Assembly (NCBI GenBank): GCA_905116865.2
Contig: CAJHNH020001120.1
Coordinates: 16,001-80,000, forward strand
Source of the DNA: Candidula unifasciata
Taxonomy: Eukaryota > Mollusca > Gastropoda > Stylommatophora > Geomitridae
Direction of reading: 5' to 3'
Length of the DNA: 64,000 nt
Positions within the stretch are counted from its first letter, which is position 1. Every line of letters starts with the position of its first letter. Below are positions 44,852 through 57,835 of this stretch, piece after piece. The notes below the pieces were generated by a model that was not told the origin of the DNA, ran no database searches, and saw only the letters and a program-made list of their open reading frames with translations. Position numbers and translations under genes: made by a program.

Positions 44852-45507
44852 GCAGCTCTTACCACCCAGATATCACCACAACTCTTACCACCCAGATATC
44901 ACCACAGCTCTCACCACAAAGATATCACCACAGCTCTTTCCACCCAGATATCACCACAGCTCTTACCACCCAGATATCACCACAGCTCTTACCACCCAGA
45001 TATCACCACAGCTCTTACCACCCAGATATCACCACAGCTCTTACCACCCAGATATCACCACAGCTCTTACCACCCAGATATCACCACAGCTCTTACCACC
45101 CAGATATCACCACAGCTCTTACCACCCAGATATCACCACAGCTCTCACCACCCAGATATCACCACAGCTCTCACCACCCAGATATCACCACAGCTCTTAC
45201 CACCCAGATATCACCACAGCTCTTACCACCCAGATATCACCACAGCTCTTACACCACCAGATATCTCACCACCCCCAGATATCACCACAGCTCTCACCAC
45301 CCAGATATCACCACAGCTCTTACCACCCAGATATCACCACAGCTCTTACCACCCAGATATCACCACAACTCTCTCACCACCCACACCACAACTCTCACCA
45401 CCCAGATATCACCACAGCTCTTACCACCCAGATATCACCACAGCTCTTACCACCCAGATATCACCACAGCTCTTACCACCCAGATATCACCACAGCTCTT
45501 ACCACCG
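44852..45507. repeat. 26-bp minisatellite, about 25 units
   Basis: The unit contains CTCTTACCACCCAGATATCA then CCACAG, with a GATATC (EcoRV) site in most copies. The unit lacks stops in three frames, giving overlapping open frames over 220 codons. Confidence 0.97.
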
Positions 45508-45645
45508 CAGATCATTATATTCATAGGATTTCTTGCTTTTACTAATAATTTCATCCTATGAAGTTGGAATAACACTGTGGAAAGTTATACGTACAGTACA
45601 TTTCGGAACAAAATTGGTAAGTGTGACAGCCGCAGACGTTAACAG

Positions 45646-46180
45646 AAGTTTGAAGAGGTATATGATGTCAGGTGATACCGAAAAACAAACCCAGGGCGAG
45701 TTGGTCAGTAGGAATGTGTTGAACTGAAAAACTGTAGCCATATTAATCATCGGAGTGGTATACGTAGAACAGTCTTGGCAATCATTGTTCTTGTGTAAGA
45801 GACAGGGTTGGAGTCTTGGCGGTCGGGTTTGTTGGCGTTCTATAGATATTTTCTCCAGGAGATGAGGAGTTTTGGGAAATGAATTCGCAGACAGTTTGGC
45901 TGGTTTTGCACAAATAGGTGGAGAATTTACGTATGAAAGCCAGAAGTGGTCAAGGTCCTTTGGGAGCGAGTTAACATTGATGCGATCATGATGGTCTGAA
46001 GAGAATGGTACAGCTAGGAAGGACCAAAGGATCTGGTCGACTCTCTACACACTTAGGAATCAGACTGCTACAAGCATCATCGCCATTAAAACTCTTTGCT
46101 GGCTGCTAAAGATGAGGACGGGGCGCTTATGGAATGTTCCGAGTGTTGTGGTATGATTTCTCAAGTCATCACCTAATACT
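45646..46180 (+). mobile_element. LINE fragment with RNase H remnant
   Basis: The first 190 bp match 42485-42640. Then a frame with a degraded G-x-x-x-A-D-S-L-A RNase H pattern (near 45870) and a block equal to that at 55.84-56.16 kb (TTTTCTCCAGGAGATGAGGA, CCTTTGGGAGCGAGT, GCGCTTATGGAATGTTCC). Broken by stops. Confidence 0.7.
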
Positions 46181-46487
46181 ATTTATGTGCGATTGCATGT
46201 ACTGTTGTAGAGGCAGAGGTCTAGGGCTGCCGGAAGTCCTCAGTGGCCGCGACAGCCATGCCGGCGGTAGCGTAGTTACCAGTAGGATCTTTCAAGTCAG
46301 TCGTGTCAATGGGTGGACAGCGGACAATCAAAGACACCCTGGTCCTGGAGGTTGGGGGACTAAAGCCTGGGATGGACAGCAACTGTTTTTTGCCGATGAA
46401 CAGATATAAGCTCAGAAGATGTAGATCAAAGTGGGAACAGCCATCCATCTAGGAGAAGAGACTGGAATCAGTGTCCTTCATTGTCTA

Positions 46488-47507
46488 ATGGATAGGTCTT
46501 GGTTGACCAGGGATAAGACGGTCTTAGTTGACCAGGGATAAGACGGTCTTGGTTGACCAGGGATTAGACGGTCTTGGTTGACCAGATACTAAGTGGTCTT
46601 GGTTGAACAGGGACTAAGATGTCTTGGTTGGCCAGGGACTAATCGGTCATGGTTGACCAGATACTAAGCGGTCTTGGTTGACCAGGGACTAAGCGGTCAT
46701 GGTTGACCAGATACTAAGCGGTCTTGGTTGACCAGAGACTAAGCGGTCTTGGTTGACCAGATACTAAGCGGTCTTGGTTGATCAGAGACTAAGCGGTCTT
46801 GGTTGACCGGATACTAAGCGGTCTTGGTTGACCAGAGACTAAGCGGTCTTAGTTGACCAGGGACTAAGCGGTCTTGGTTGACCAGACACTAAGTGGTCTT
46901 GGTTGACCAGGGATTAGCGGTCATAGTTGACCAGAGACTAAGCAGTCTTGATTGACCAGATACTAAGCGGTCTTGGTTGACCAGAGACTAAGCGGTCTTA
47001 GTTGACCAGGGACTAAGCGGTCTTGGTTGACCAGGGACTAATAGGTCTTGGTTGACCAGATACTAAGCGGTCATAGTTGACCAGAGACTAAGCAGTCTTG
47101 GTTGACCAGATACAAAGTGGTCTTGGTTGACCAGGGACTAAGCGGTCTTAGTTGACCAGGGACTAAGCGGTCATGGTTGACCAGATACTAAGCGGTCTTG
47201 GTTGACCAGATACTAAGCGGTCTTGGTTGACCAGGGACTAAGCGGTCATGGTTGACCAGATACTAAGCGGTCTTGGTTGACCAGATACTAAGCGGTCTTG
47301 GTTGACCAGGGACTAAGCGGTCATGGTTGACCAGATACTAAGCGGTCTTGGTTGACCAGATACTAAGCGGTCTTGGTTGACCAGATACTAAGCGGTCATG
47401 GTTGACCAGATACTAAGCGGTCTTGGTTGACCAGATACTAAGCGGTCTTGGCTGACCAGATGCTAAGCGGTCTTGGCTGACCATGGATTAGACAGTCTTG
47501 GCTTAAT
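46488..47507. repeat. 25-bp minisatellite, about 41 units
   Basis: The unit contains GTCTTGGTTGACCAGATACT then AAGCG; common variants are GGGACT and GTCATGG. The right third is organised in a 75-bp three-unit pattern. Followed by (AT)n at 47528-47546. Confidence 0.96.
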
Positions 47508-47916
47508 AAATAATTTAAAAAAAAAAAATATATATATATATATATGAAGATTTGAAAGACAACTATATCAGAAAATGGGTGAATAATTCAATACCGGGCC
47601 ACAGTTAATTAAAATTGTTTGACCAAATTGCCAGGTACCAGCTGACAAACACGGCCAAGTTAAAAACAATAACAGTAAACACACATCACGAGGAAGACCA
47701 CATAACATATAGATGGACGGCAACAAGAACAACCTTAAAGGAATGAATGTGAACTCATAAAGAGCATTAAAAAGATATTTGTCTCTAAAATGTGTCAATC
47801 TCTTTATTCTGTTGTACTTTTCCGAAAGCGTTTATTTGTCTCTTGTTTTAATGTCACGGATTTGTCACTCTTTTGCTGTTTCAAACTCTCCCTCTCAGTT
47901 CAGGTAAAGTTTTATA

Positions 47917-48296
47917 CAACAGATCAACATCGTGGCACAAGGGTGGTAACCCATAAGTGCCCTGTTCTACTTCTAACTCAAGCCGCAGTCCGAAAGTCTC
48001 AGCGCATTGCACGAAACTCATAGCACCGGGGAGGATCCTGAAATATTATGGGTAGAATTTTAACTCTAAATTGTGGCCAGGCAGCGCTGTGAGGCTGCTC
48101 TTTTCGATTTCCATCTGCCAAGAGATTTTTCTTACGTGCACAACAATACACACGGGTGTCCAGTCATACTACCCAGAGACCAGAGGACATTCCTTTAAGT
48201 CTACGTGAAAAAAACCCAGCCTTCACCGGGGCTTGAACGCGAGACCTCCAGCACTCGGGGTGCACGCCATCCTCGAGACCACGTAGCCGCACCTGC
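47917..48296 (-). mobile_element. SINE family E copy
   Basis: On the minus strand, GCGGCTACGTGGTCTCGAGG (box A) and GGTCTCGCGTTCAAGCCCC (box B) form a tRNA-like head at 48296-48230; the body is shared with 51531-51912. The head end abuts the GATA/CCGA microsatellite. Confidence 0.88.
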
Positions 48297-48981
<685 letters not shown>

Positions 48982-49201
48982 AACGACTTTTTAAAGGGAC
49001 ATAAACCAGATTCACAAACTGAAATTTTATGTAATGCCTTTCCAAACGGTTCTCTGTCTCAGAACTATTGTATCTTTTTTATGTGATGTTCGTATCGCAA
49101 TATACATGAAATAAAATATAAAGGAATAACATAAAAGGAGGATCAAGACAACATTATAAGGTCCGAAATCATGAACAATAAGCAACTAATTGCTTGAATA
49201 C

Positions 49202-49333
<132 letters not shown>

Positions 49334-49357
49334 CCTATAATCTTTTTTTAAAAGGGT

Positions 49358-49620
49358 GGACTCCCCGTGTGGGTTTTGGGACCCCACTGGGGGAAAAACA
49401 AGGATAGACCCACTGCCTCCTCAACAAGCGTGTCGTAGGAGTCGACTAATTCGAAGTCGGAGTGCAGCTGCCCGAAGGCAAGGAACAATCAACTGCACAC
49501 AAATAGGCAAGTAAAACGGATGTACACGCAAAACTCAGGCGCTAGCAATTAGCCAGAGTCAAAAATGATTTTGTCGGAGCTTGAAGCCGGTGAAAACAAA
49601 AGCAGATGAAGAAGAAAGGG
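49358..49620 (+). mobile_element. SINE-like family B copy
   Basis: CCCCGTGTGGGTTTTGGGAC to the GATGAAGAAGAAAG tail, with several deletions in the middle. Confidence 0.8.
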
Positions 49621-49813
49621 TGCACACGGACCTGCCTCTTACATACAGCTCTTTTAAAAAGCTCTTCCTTTTTTACGACACAGTTGAAATTTATAAAGTA
49701 TGTTATATTCGCATAGCTATTTACTTCAAAAGGACAAGGAAAAGAAAAAAGCAGATACGCAGAAAGAAAGGGTCACAAATTGGGGAAGCACAAAAGCATG
49801 GGTGGTAAAATGC

Positions 49814-50590
49814 ATGCACACACACACACACACACCCATCCACTCACTGAAACACATCCACATACCTTCATACACACATAAACACACAACATTCACCCAC
49901 ATAATACCTACATACCCACACAGACACGGACATTCCTCACACATACAAACATACAGATATACACATACAGACACACCCATAGAAACAAATGCAGACACAC
50001 ACACATAAACGGACATACGTGCACATACCCAATCACACACGCAGATACACACACATAGACCCATATGCGACACACACAGACACATATGCATAAACACACG
50101 CAGACACAAATACACACAGATAAGCTTGGAGACACACAAACACACACACAATCGCAGACACATACATGCGCTGATGCTCACGCAGATACATACACACAAC
50201 CACAGATACACACAAGCAGAAGAATACGCAGGCATTCATACACACATGCACACGCACATATACACGCAGACACACACCCACAGACACTTACACGCAAACA
50301 CATACGCAGACATACATATACACAGACACACCACACACAGACACACACGCAGACACACATACACACATGTAGACACACCCAGAGACACTACACACAGATA
50401 CACACAGACAAACACAGACATATACACACAGACACACGCTGAGACATACACAGATATATACACACAGAGACACGAATAATCACAGGCATTCACGCAGACA
50501 CACATACACACACAGGCACGTACAAACACACACACACAAGCACAACAAAGACACACACAGACAAACACACACGCAGGCAAACACACAGCT
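49814..50590. repeat. CA-rich interrupted microsatellite
   Basis: ACAC with ACAT, CAGA and ACGCAG insertions over almost 800 bp. Open on both strands but without any real coding pattern. Confidence 0.93.
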
Positions 50591-50607
50591 AAAAATTACA
50601 CCTCCGA

Positions 50608-50778
50608 CGAGAGAGAGAGAGATGGGGGAAGGGTAGAGATAAACGGAATTAGAGAGAGAAAGAGAGAGAGAGAAAGAGAGAGGGAGAGAGACAGAATGAA
50701 GTATGATTGTATAGACTGCAATCTATAGTGTCATTATCACCTAGCAATATACATAAACATAATTTTTTAAAGCAGGAA

Positions 50779-50815
<37 letters not shown>

Positions 50816-50826
50816 GATAGAAAAGG

Positions 50827-50880
<54 letters not shown>
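50608..50880. repeat. Cluster of (GA)n tracts
   Basis: GA runs at 50609-50625, 50650-50690, 50782-50812 and 50832-50879. The linkers share GATTGTATAGA, suggesting local duplication. Confidence 0.92.
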
Positions 50881-50881
<1 letters not shown>

Positions 50882-51530
50882 CTGAATTAAAAGGGATGAT
50901 TGTATAGATTGTTAGAAAGAATGACAGCAACATAGAACAATCTCATAGACCAACTACATACATGTACACATAATAACATCTCCATTCCCATATATGTCCC
51001 TCAGACACGATTCTTCATGACACAAGTTTTACAGTAATCTCATCGTCATGCCAATTTATTACCCAATCATTTATCATGTCATAAACGTGACAATAAAGCC
51101 ACATTTATTCCTTGCCAGGGAATTCGACACTTTGAAGGGTTAAAATATTATACAATTTCTCATTCAGCCTCGATTCTACTGACGGCTCTGGCCAAACCAG
51201 GACAGAAAGGGCTCAATGTAATCCGAGCACGTATTTGAAAACAAGATCCTGGCAAATTGAATTCCCTTGATTCAATCCGTCGACGGGTTAAGAACGCTAA
51301 AATGGCGCGCAATCAATAGAGAAAACATTTCCCGCCAATATTTAGCGAGCAGTTTTGTTACACTGCAAAGAACATGAAAAAAAAAAATATATATAACACT
51401 ATTATTTTGTTACGAAAGAAGCTAATATTTTTTACTCTAGTTTGTATGTGAAATCTATACACGATTGAAGATAACTGAAAATTAGCGTTTTATTAGGTGG
51501 GGAATTTTATGGAAAGAAGAGGTTTGAGCT
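50881..51530. other. Stretch without identifiable gene or repeat
   Basis: AT-rich with scattered short runs. I see no splice-bounded coding frame. Confidence 0.4.
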
Positions 51531-51912
51531 TTGAACAACAGATCAACATCATGGCACACGGGTAGTAACCCATAGTAGCTCCGTTCTTCTTCTAACTCAA
51601 GTCTGAGTCTGAAGAAGCTCAGCACAGTGTACAGGCACTGTAGCACCGGCGAGGATCCTGAAATATGTTTGGTAGACTTTGGACTCAAAATTTTGCCCGG
51701 GCAAAACCGTTAGGTTATCTTTTCGAATTCCATCTGCCAAGGGATTTTATACGTGCCCAACAATACACACAGGCGTCGGATCTGACTACCCAGAGACCGG
51801 GAGAATTACCAAAAGTCCAAGTCCACGTGAAAACATCCCAGTCCTTACGGGGTATTGAACCCGGAACCTCTAGCACTCGAGACGGACACAATGCCTCGAG
51901 ATCACACAGCCC
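51531..51912 (-). mobile_element. SINE family E copy, complete
   Basis: On the minus strand the head reads GTGTGATCTCGAGGCATTGT with box B GGTTCCGGGTTCAATACC, then a body ending at TTGTTCAAAG. It is the best-preserved copy of the family in the window. Confidence 0.9.
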
Positions 51913-52059
51913 TTGTGGAAAGAAGAAAAAGCACGCAATGAAAAAAATAAAGAAGATAATGATGATAATAATGATGATAGAGTAAGTTTTGTTCAGTTTT
52001 GATACAATTCTGTATGGTTGATTATTGTTTGCATTTTTCATTACATATATACTGGGCAC

Positions 52060-52235
52060 TAGTACCCTCTTAATACATGGGCACGCTGGGCATTTCCTCG
52101 GGGGATCATTGAGCATAGGGCCCCCATGCTGAAATGTATATATCATTGACCATTTACATTTCATTCCTGCGAGTGGTTGTCTTAGGTTGCCCAGTACACT
52201 GCTTTGCACTGTTCAAACTGCTCTGGGTACCAACA
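52060..52235. repeat. Second copy of the AGGGCCGTCTTAA-type repeat
   Basis: TACCCTCTTAATACATGGGC, GCTGGGCATTTCC, GGGCCCCCATGC and GTGGTTGTCTTAGG parallel 32818-33000, heavily diverged. Confidence 0.55.
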
Positions 52236-52436
52236 CCTATTAATTTCTGGGGGCTGGAGAGAGGGGTGGGGTGGGGGGCTAAATTCTCGTAAGTGGTGCT
52301 TAGGGCATAAAAAGGGCCTGAATCAGGCCCTGACTCGACTCTGTGAGGTATCACCACATTTCAGTTGTCCAGCCAGTTCCTCTGGGATCCCAGGTAGCTG
52401 AATGCCTTCAGGTTGCTCTTAACTCACGGTCGTTTC

Positions 52437-53196
52437 CACTTCCTCCCATAGTTCACGTGGCTTTTGTAGTTTGTGTGCACACCTTAATAATGAGCTCCCA
52501 TAGTTTACGTGGCTTTTGTGGTTTGTAAACACACCGTGATATTGAGCTCCCATAGTTCACGTGGCTTTTGTGGTTTGTGTGCACAGGGTAATAATGAGCT
52601 CCCATAGTTCACGTGGCTTTTGTCGTTTGTGTGCACACAGTGATAATGAGCTCCCATAGTTCACGTGGCTTTGAATGTTCTCGCTTGATACGTGATAATG
52701 AGCCAAGTATAGTTCACGTGGCTGTAACAGATCAAAGTGTGTACCCAACGTGATAATAAGCTCCCATACATGTTCACGTGGCTTTGGTGGTAATGTGTGT
52801 ACAAACCAAAATAATGAATCCACATAGTTTCACGTGGCTTTGGTGGTTTGTGTGCACACAGTGATAAACACAGCTCCCATAGCTTCACGTGGCTTCTTTG
52901 GTTTGTCCCGCACACCGTGATAATGAGCAAACATAGTTGCTCGTGGCAAACCCCACTGTTTGTGTGCACACCGTGATAATGAGCTCCCATAGTTCACGTG
53001 GCTTTTGTGGTTTGTGTGATCACACTGTGATAATGAGCTCCCATAGTTCACGTGGCTTCTGTCGTTTGTGTGCACATCGTGATAGATGAGCTCCCATAGT
53101 TTCACGTGGCCCGGCCTCTGTCGTTTGTGTGCACACCGTGATAATGAGCTCCCATAGTTAACGTGGCCCTTGTGGTTTGTGTGCACACTGTGATAA
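52437..53196. repeat. 52-bp minisatellite with an E-box in most units
   Basis: The unit contains GATAATGAGCTCCCATAG then TTCACGTGGCTTTTGTGG and TTTGTGTGCACACC. About 14 units. Almost every unit keeps CACGTG. Isolated units reappear at 53545-53590 and 53920-53995. Confidence 0.94.
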
Positions 53197-53544
53197 ACCT
53201 ATCACAAATGCAACTCCAATATTCGACCACGTTTTTAATCATCATTTCAGGTTGTTTTTGAAATGCTGCATAGTTTTTTATTATGTTGAATTTGTTTTTC
53301 CTTTTATAAAATATCAGCCTGAAAAGTCAATATTCATCCCTCATTTGCTATTTGTGGATGGCGATTCGTCAGACGAGGAAAAAGAAAATGAAAGGCCAGC
53401 ACCAAGTACTACAATTAAGAAATTACTGTCCACTTAGGAAAACTGTAGATTTTTCATCGAACGTGGCTGGCACCCAAATATCGCTATAGTCAACCATTGT
53501 ATTAATTCATTGGACGACGATGTGTGTGGACACTATAAAATTCC
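53197..53544 (+). other. Unique insert in the 52-bp array with acidic open frame
   Basis: After an AG at 53309-53310 the frame to the stop at 53435 reads PEKSIFIPHLLFVDGDSSDE then EKENERPAPSTTIKKLLST. The Ser/Asp/Glu-rich end is protein-like, but no upstream exon is seen. It may be a terminal exon, or part of a mobile element captured in the array. Confidence 0.3.
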
Positions 53545-53919
53545 CGTAAATCACGTGGCTTTGGTGGTTTGTGTGCACACCGTTAAAAAAAAGAGCTTTA
53601 GTTCTTTATCTGCTTGTGTGTCAAGTATTAACCTACAAACACCCTTACACACAAACGCACATACAAACCACACAAACATTTGCATACAAACTGACGCAAA
53701 TTCTACAGAAACTGTAATAAAATATAGGCAGAAAGGGGTTAAATGAACAAAGCATACATTTCAGACCACCACACACGTACTAATCCATCACTGTGTGAAA
53801 TGACAGAAATGGGTGATTAGAAAGCCATGGCCTAGTAGCCAACTATGCAGAACATCTTCATGATAACCGCCATGACATCTGACAGTGAGGGATGAAACAT
53901 TCGACGAGTGCCCGTGGTT

Positions 53920-53995
53920 TGTGTGACATCGTGAGCTGAGCTCCCATAGTTCACGTGGCTTCTCCTGGTTTGTTTGCACACCGTGATAATGACCA
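53920..53995. repeat. Detached 52-bp units
   Basis: GAGCTCCCATAGTTCACGTG and GGTTTGTTTGCACACCGTGA match the main array at 52437-53196, so the array was split by insertions. Confidence 0.85.
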
Positions 53996-54061
53996 GGTGT
54001 TGACAGGTGAGTGATTAAGAAGGTACGCCAGAAAATAGCGGGAAAATATTCGGGAGAATAA

Positions 54062-54312
54062 AGTTAGCCCCGGAACCGCTCGATAGGACAGTTAGGACCG
54101 GACTGCTTGAGAGACCAGTTGAGAAAACTAGTGCTGTACTTCGTTAGAAGGTATACGTTTGAAACTTGGAGTTTAGCTAGAACAGTGAGTTAGCCACGGA
54201 ACCGCTTGATAAGACAGGTTAAGGCTGAACCGCTGGAAAGACCGGTTAGGAGAAAACTAGTGCTTTACTTCGTTTAGAAGGTATATGTTAAACTTGGAGT
54301 TTAGCTAGAAAA
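54062..54312. repeat. Two-copy 125-bp direct repeat
   Basis: GTTAGCCCCGGAACCGCT (54064) and GTTAGCCACGGAACCGCT (54189) begin two diverged copies, each ending CTTGGAGTTTAGCTAGAA. Confidence 0.88.
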
Positions 54313-54554
54313 GTGGTTAAGGAACTCGTAGAGGCATACGAATAGCCAGTAATAAGAAGTGTTCATATACTATTGCTTATTTGAATTTATGAAGTCTGTG
54401 CGACGAGAAATATTATGAAAAACACACTTAGCCACAGATGTAATTGATTACATCACTGTCCTTGTTCTTGAGTACGATTGAAGAGAGATACGAACTATAT
54501 TCATTCAACTTGGCCTAATTAGGCACTTCTATTTCTTGGGGGATGTATAGGCAC

Positions 54555-55045
54555 GACTGTGCCACAAAACAAACGCACACAAATACCACACAACGTCACT
54601 CACTCACAAGCTCACACAAACACAGTTACCCAAACGCGTAAACGAATACCACATAGATACACTTACATACAAACTCACACACATAATTATTCACAAACAC
54701 ACATAAATACCACAAAAACACCCTTACATACAAACTCCTATAATTACAACAAAAATATCAGCTCACCGACAAACACACACAAATACACTTACCCACAAGC
54801 TCAAACAAACACATTTACCCACAAACTCACACAAACCCATTTACCCACAAGCTCACACAAACACATTTACCCACAAACTCACACAAACACATTTACCCAC
54901 AAACTCACACAAACACATTTACCCACAAGCTCACACAAACACACTTACCCACAAGCTCACACAAAAACATTTACCCGCAAACTCACACAAACACACTCAC
55001 CCACAAACCGACTCACAAAAACAAACATCCCAAACACACACACCT
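54555..55045. repeat. CA-rich array with 26-bp units
   Basis: The regular part (54775-55000) repeats ACATTTACCCACAAACTCAC then ACAAAC; the left part is degenerate. Thr/His-rich frames are by-products. Confidence 0.92.
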
Positions 55046-55394
55046 GCCGCCAACCACCGCCCCCACCCCTCACCCCAGAACTTAAGTGATTGACAACGGT
55101 TTTGGCCTCCGACACACAATATTATTTCCCCTGGCCCCAGGCCGGGCACATCTCTGGTGGGCACCGGAAACCAGAAAGATTCAATGTCCACTACGTGGCG
55201 ACTCATTTCTTCACTAGTTGTCCGTCGCCGATTCGTATCGCTCACAGACTGTCCTGCAGACAACGTGATAACCAAATATCATGGCATCGCTGAAAATCTG
55301 GGACATTGTTTCTGTCATCATTAAATGCCTTGCCGACTGGCGTGGGCGATCATGACTCTCCACAATCTGCAGCTTCGTGTATAAGTTCATGTGC

Positions 55395-55750
55395 TGACAC
55401 CCCTCCATGCTATGTCAAAACTCAAGAATCTTTTCCCTCTGTCTTCTTCTGTCTCCTTTTCCACAGATCTTTCCAGTGATTCACAACATGTTCCATTTTC
55501 CCTCTTTTCATAACATGACCAACAAATGATGACTGTCTCTTTCTGATGTTTGTGATAAGTTGTCTTCGAGCATTCCCCTCCTTCAAAACATTCTGGTTGC
55601 TCTTCTTGGCTGTCCAAGTTATTCTAAGGATTCTTCAGTAAAACCACATCTCTGAGGGCTCAAGATATTGTTCGGCTTGTTTATTAATTGTCCAGAATTC
55701 ACAGCCGTATGTACACACCAACACGGCAGAAATGATTTGGTACAGTCAGA
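55395..55750 (-). mobile_element. LINE 3' fragment, minus strand
   Basis: On the minus strand a frame reads TYHKHQKETVIICWSCYEKR then ENGT. This is the same family as 2036-2763 (there SQ/HRYQKETVIIFRPCYKMR). 5'-truncated with stops. Confidence 0.8.
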
Positions 55751-55799
55751 TCCAAGGATCTCACTACTGATGGCTGATAAGTAAAGCAAGTCATCGCTT

Positions 55800-56290
55800 T
55801 AGAGGTCCCAGATATTTAGCGTCCTTTGGATATTTTCTCCAGATTATGCCGACATAATGGGAAACGAGCAGGCAGATAGACTGGCCAGTTCTGCACCACT
55901 TGATATATCAGAAGCTAGATGTTTTGAGGGCCCTTTGGGAGTGAGTGAAAAGTGCGGAGACACAAATAGATTATTACGGTCTGAGGAGAAGGGGCTTTCA
56001 GGGAGTTGCCAGAGGATTTAGCCGACGCTCAACACTCAAGGGAAAGGCGAGATAGATAAAAAAAAATCAGAGTTTCTGGTACCATCAAAATTTGAACTCT
56101 TCGCTTGCCGCAAAAGATGGGAACTCGCGCTTATGGGAGTGTCCTGAGTGCTGTGATGTCGATTTTTAATTCAACACTCAACATTAAGGCAAGCCCTGAT
56201 ACCCTGGTCAACCTCATAAGAAGCTATAATTAGGTCACCGATAACGGCCACACACTAGCTGGATGAAATCTGCAGTACGGGGCTGGTACG
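55800..56290 (+). mobile_element. LINE RNase H and 3' region remnant
   Basis: One frame holds IFSPDYADIMGNEQADRLAS near 55850, the G-N-E-x-A-D-x-L-A motif of RNase H in non-LTR elements, followed by KFELFACRKRWELALMG and the shared 3' end (GAAGCTATAATTAGG). In-frame stops show it is dead. Confidence 0.85.
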
Positions 56291-57089
56291 GACAGATGGA
56301 GGAGGAGGACATACGTGACCACCAAGGCCACAAGTCATGGACTATAGGAAGAATACAAGTAATAAAATGATTCTGTGGCACCCTGAACAACGAAAATCTG
56401 TTTCCCGCAGTTTTTGTAATTTTGAAAGAAAGCAATCGTCTGCTACCGTGTTGCCTAGCATTACCGACGAATCCGCGAGTCGGTTCTCGGGACCTTGCCT
56501 GTCCTAGAACTAATGATTGTGGGCACTTCCGGAGAAGTCGTTTGTTTTCGATTAAGATTGACTGGGTGTGGGAAAGAGGATATTGGTCGGATTTCTCTCT
56601 GACGTAGTGCGACCATGACTTTGTGTTATTTTTCTACACAGTCTGTGCGTCCTCTGATAAGCAAAGCTGGTAGAGGTGGAGAAAGAACTCAATTGTAAGC
56701 TTCTTTCAGCTGCTTCTATAAATCGATGGTTCTCAAAGTGTATTCGTCAAACGCACATCTTCCGTTCTGTGCAGGACCCCTGTAACCAAATGACAGAGGT
56801 GAGCATTCTTTACTGATCCGATAGCTTCAGTAGCATGCTTTGTTCCAACGTATTGGTGTTATGTTTTCTTTACAGTGAACAAAGCAGTACGAGCAAGACA
56901 GGAAGCAACACGTATGGTCTCTACAACATTGTTCAGGTTGTTTGTACTGTGGAGAGGAGGACTTAATGCCTGCCTTTGATGGTTCTTGGAATGGTACGGA
57001 AATATCCTTCACCCGGAGACGAAGGGACTCAGTCCCTGGGAAATTACGGATATTGAAAAGGAGATAGTTTTGAATGAATAATATTTAAT
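56291..57089 (+). other. Mostly unique stretch; one weak exon-like segment
   Basis: A segment at 56641-56695 has a fair acceptor (GTTATTTTTCTACACAG) and GTAAGC, and reads SVRPLISKAGRGGERTQ in its only open phase. That phase matches neither exon 14 nor exon 15, so I leave it out of the gene. Nothing else is recognised. Confidence 0.35.
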
Positions 57090-57364
57090 GAGGCCAAGAG
57101 CTTTTTTTTTTTTTTTTTTTCGCCAAATATTTCTTGATAACAGATGGGACCCACTGTGGATATCTCTTGTAGATGATTGGACGTCGTAAAATTAGCATTT
57201 TTATTGTCATATTTTGTTTGTTATTGTTGATGCTGCTGGAAAAATGAACGTTTATGTGTACAAAATATAGGGACGATACGAAGAAAGACGACGAGGGTGA
57301 TGAGAACAGACCGCTGCTGCAGCAGTAACAGCTATATAAGAAAGATGAGGAGGAGGAGAAAGAG

Positions 57365-57547
57365 GAGGTGGAGAAGAAGAAGAAGAAGAAGAAGAAGAAG
57401 AAGAAGAAGAAGAAGAAGAAGAAGAAGAAGAAGAAGAAGAAGAAGAAGAAGAAGAAGAAGAAGAAGAAGAAGAAGAAGAAGAAAACGAAACAGAAGAAGA
57501 AGAAGAAGAAGAAGAAGAAGAAGAAGAAGAAGAAGAAGAAGAAGAAG

Positions 57548-57578
<31 letters not shown>

Positions 57579-57580
57579 TA
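57365..57580. repeat. (GAA)n trinucleotide tract
   Basis: About 70 GAA/AAG units with one break at 57483-57492. No family B SINE is attached, so it is not simply a SINE tail. Confidence 0.97.
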
Positions 57581-57747
57581 TTATGATGATTATAATGATG
57601 ACGATTAGTGATAATAAGGAGTAGGGTGAGAAAGATAAAAAAAATTATTGCGCAGATCGTAAAAAAAATAATTAGAGACCTTTTGAAGATATGAAACAAA
57701 AAACATTACAAGGGGTTCCCTTTCGTAATTCAAACTTAAAAATTATT

Positions 57748-57835
57748 ACCACAGAGACAGAAAACATCATGGTATAATGTTTCATCTGACAGAAAACATC
57801 ATGGTACATGGTTTCATCAGACAGAACATCATGAA
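57748..57835. repeat. Three-copy GACAGAAAACATCATGGTA repeat
   Basis: Units of about 34 bp with GACAGAAAACATCATGGTA and GTTTCATC in tandem. Confidence 0.85.

Noticed and set aside
56641..56695. Exon-like segment SVRPLISKAGRGGERTQ
   Set aside because: Its only open phase matches neither neighbouring candidate exon, and the donor context is mediocre.
57365..57580. (GAA)n tract as the tail of a family B SINE
   Set aside because: No family B body precedes it on either strand.
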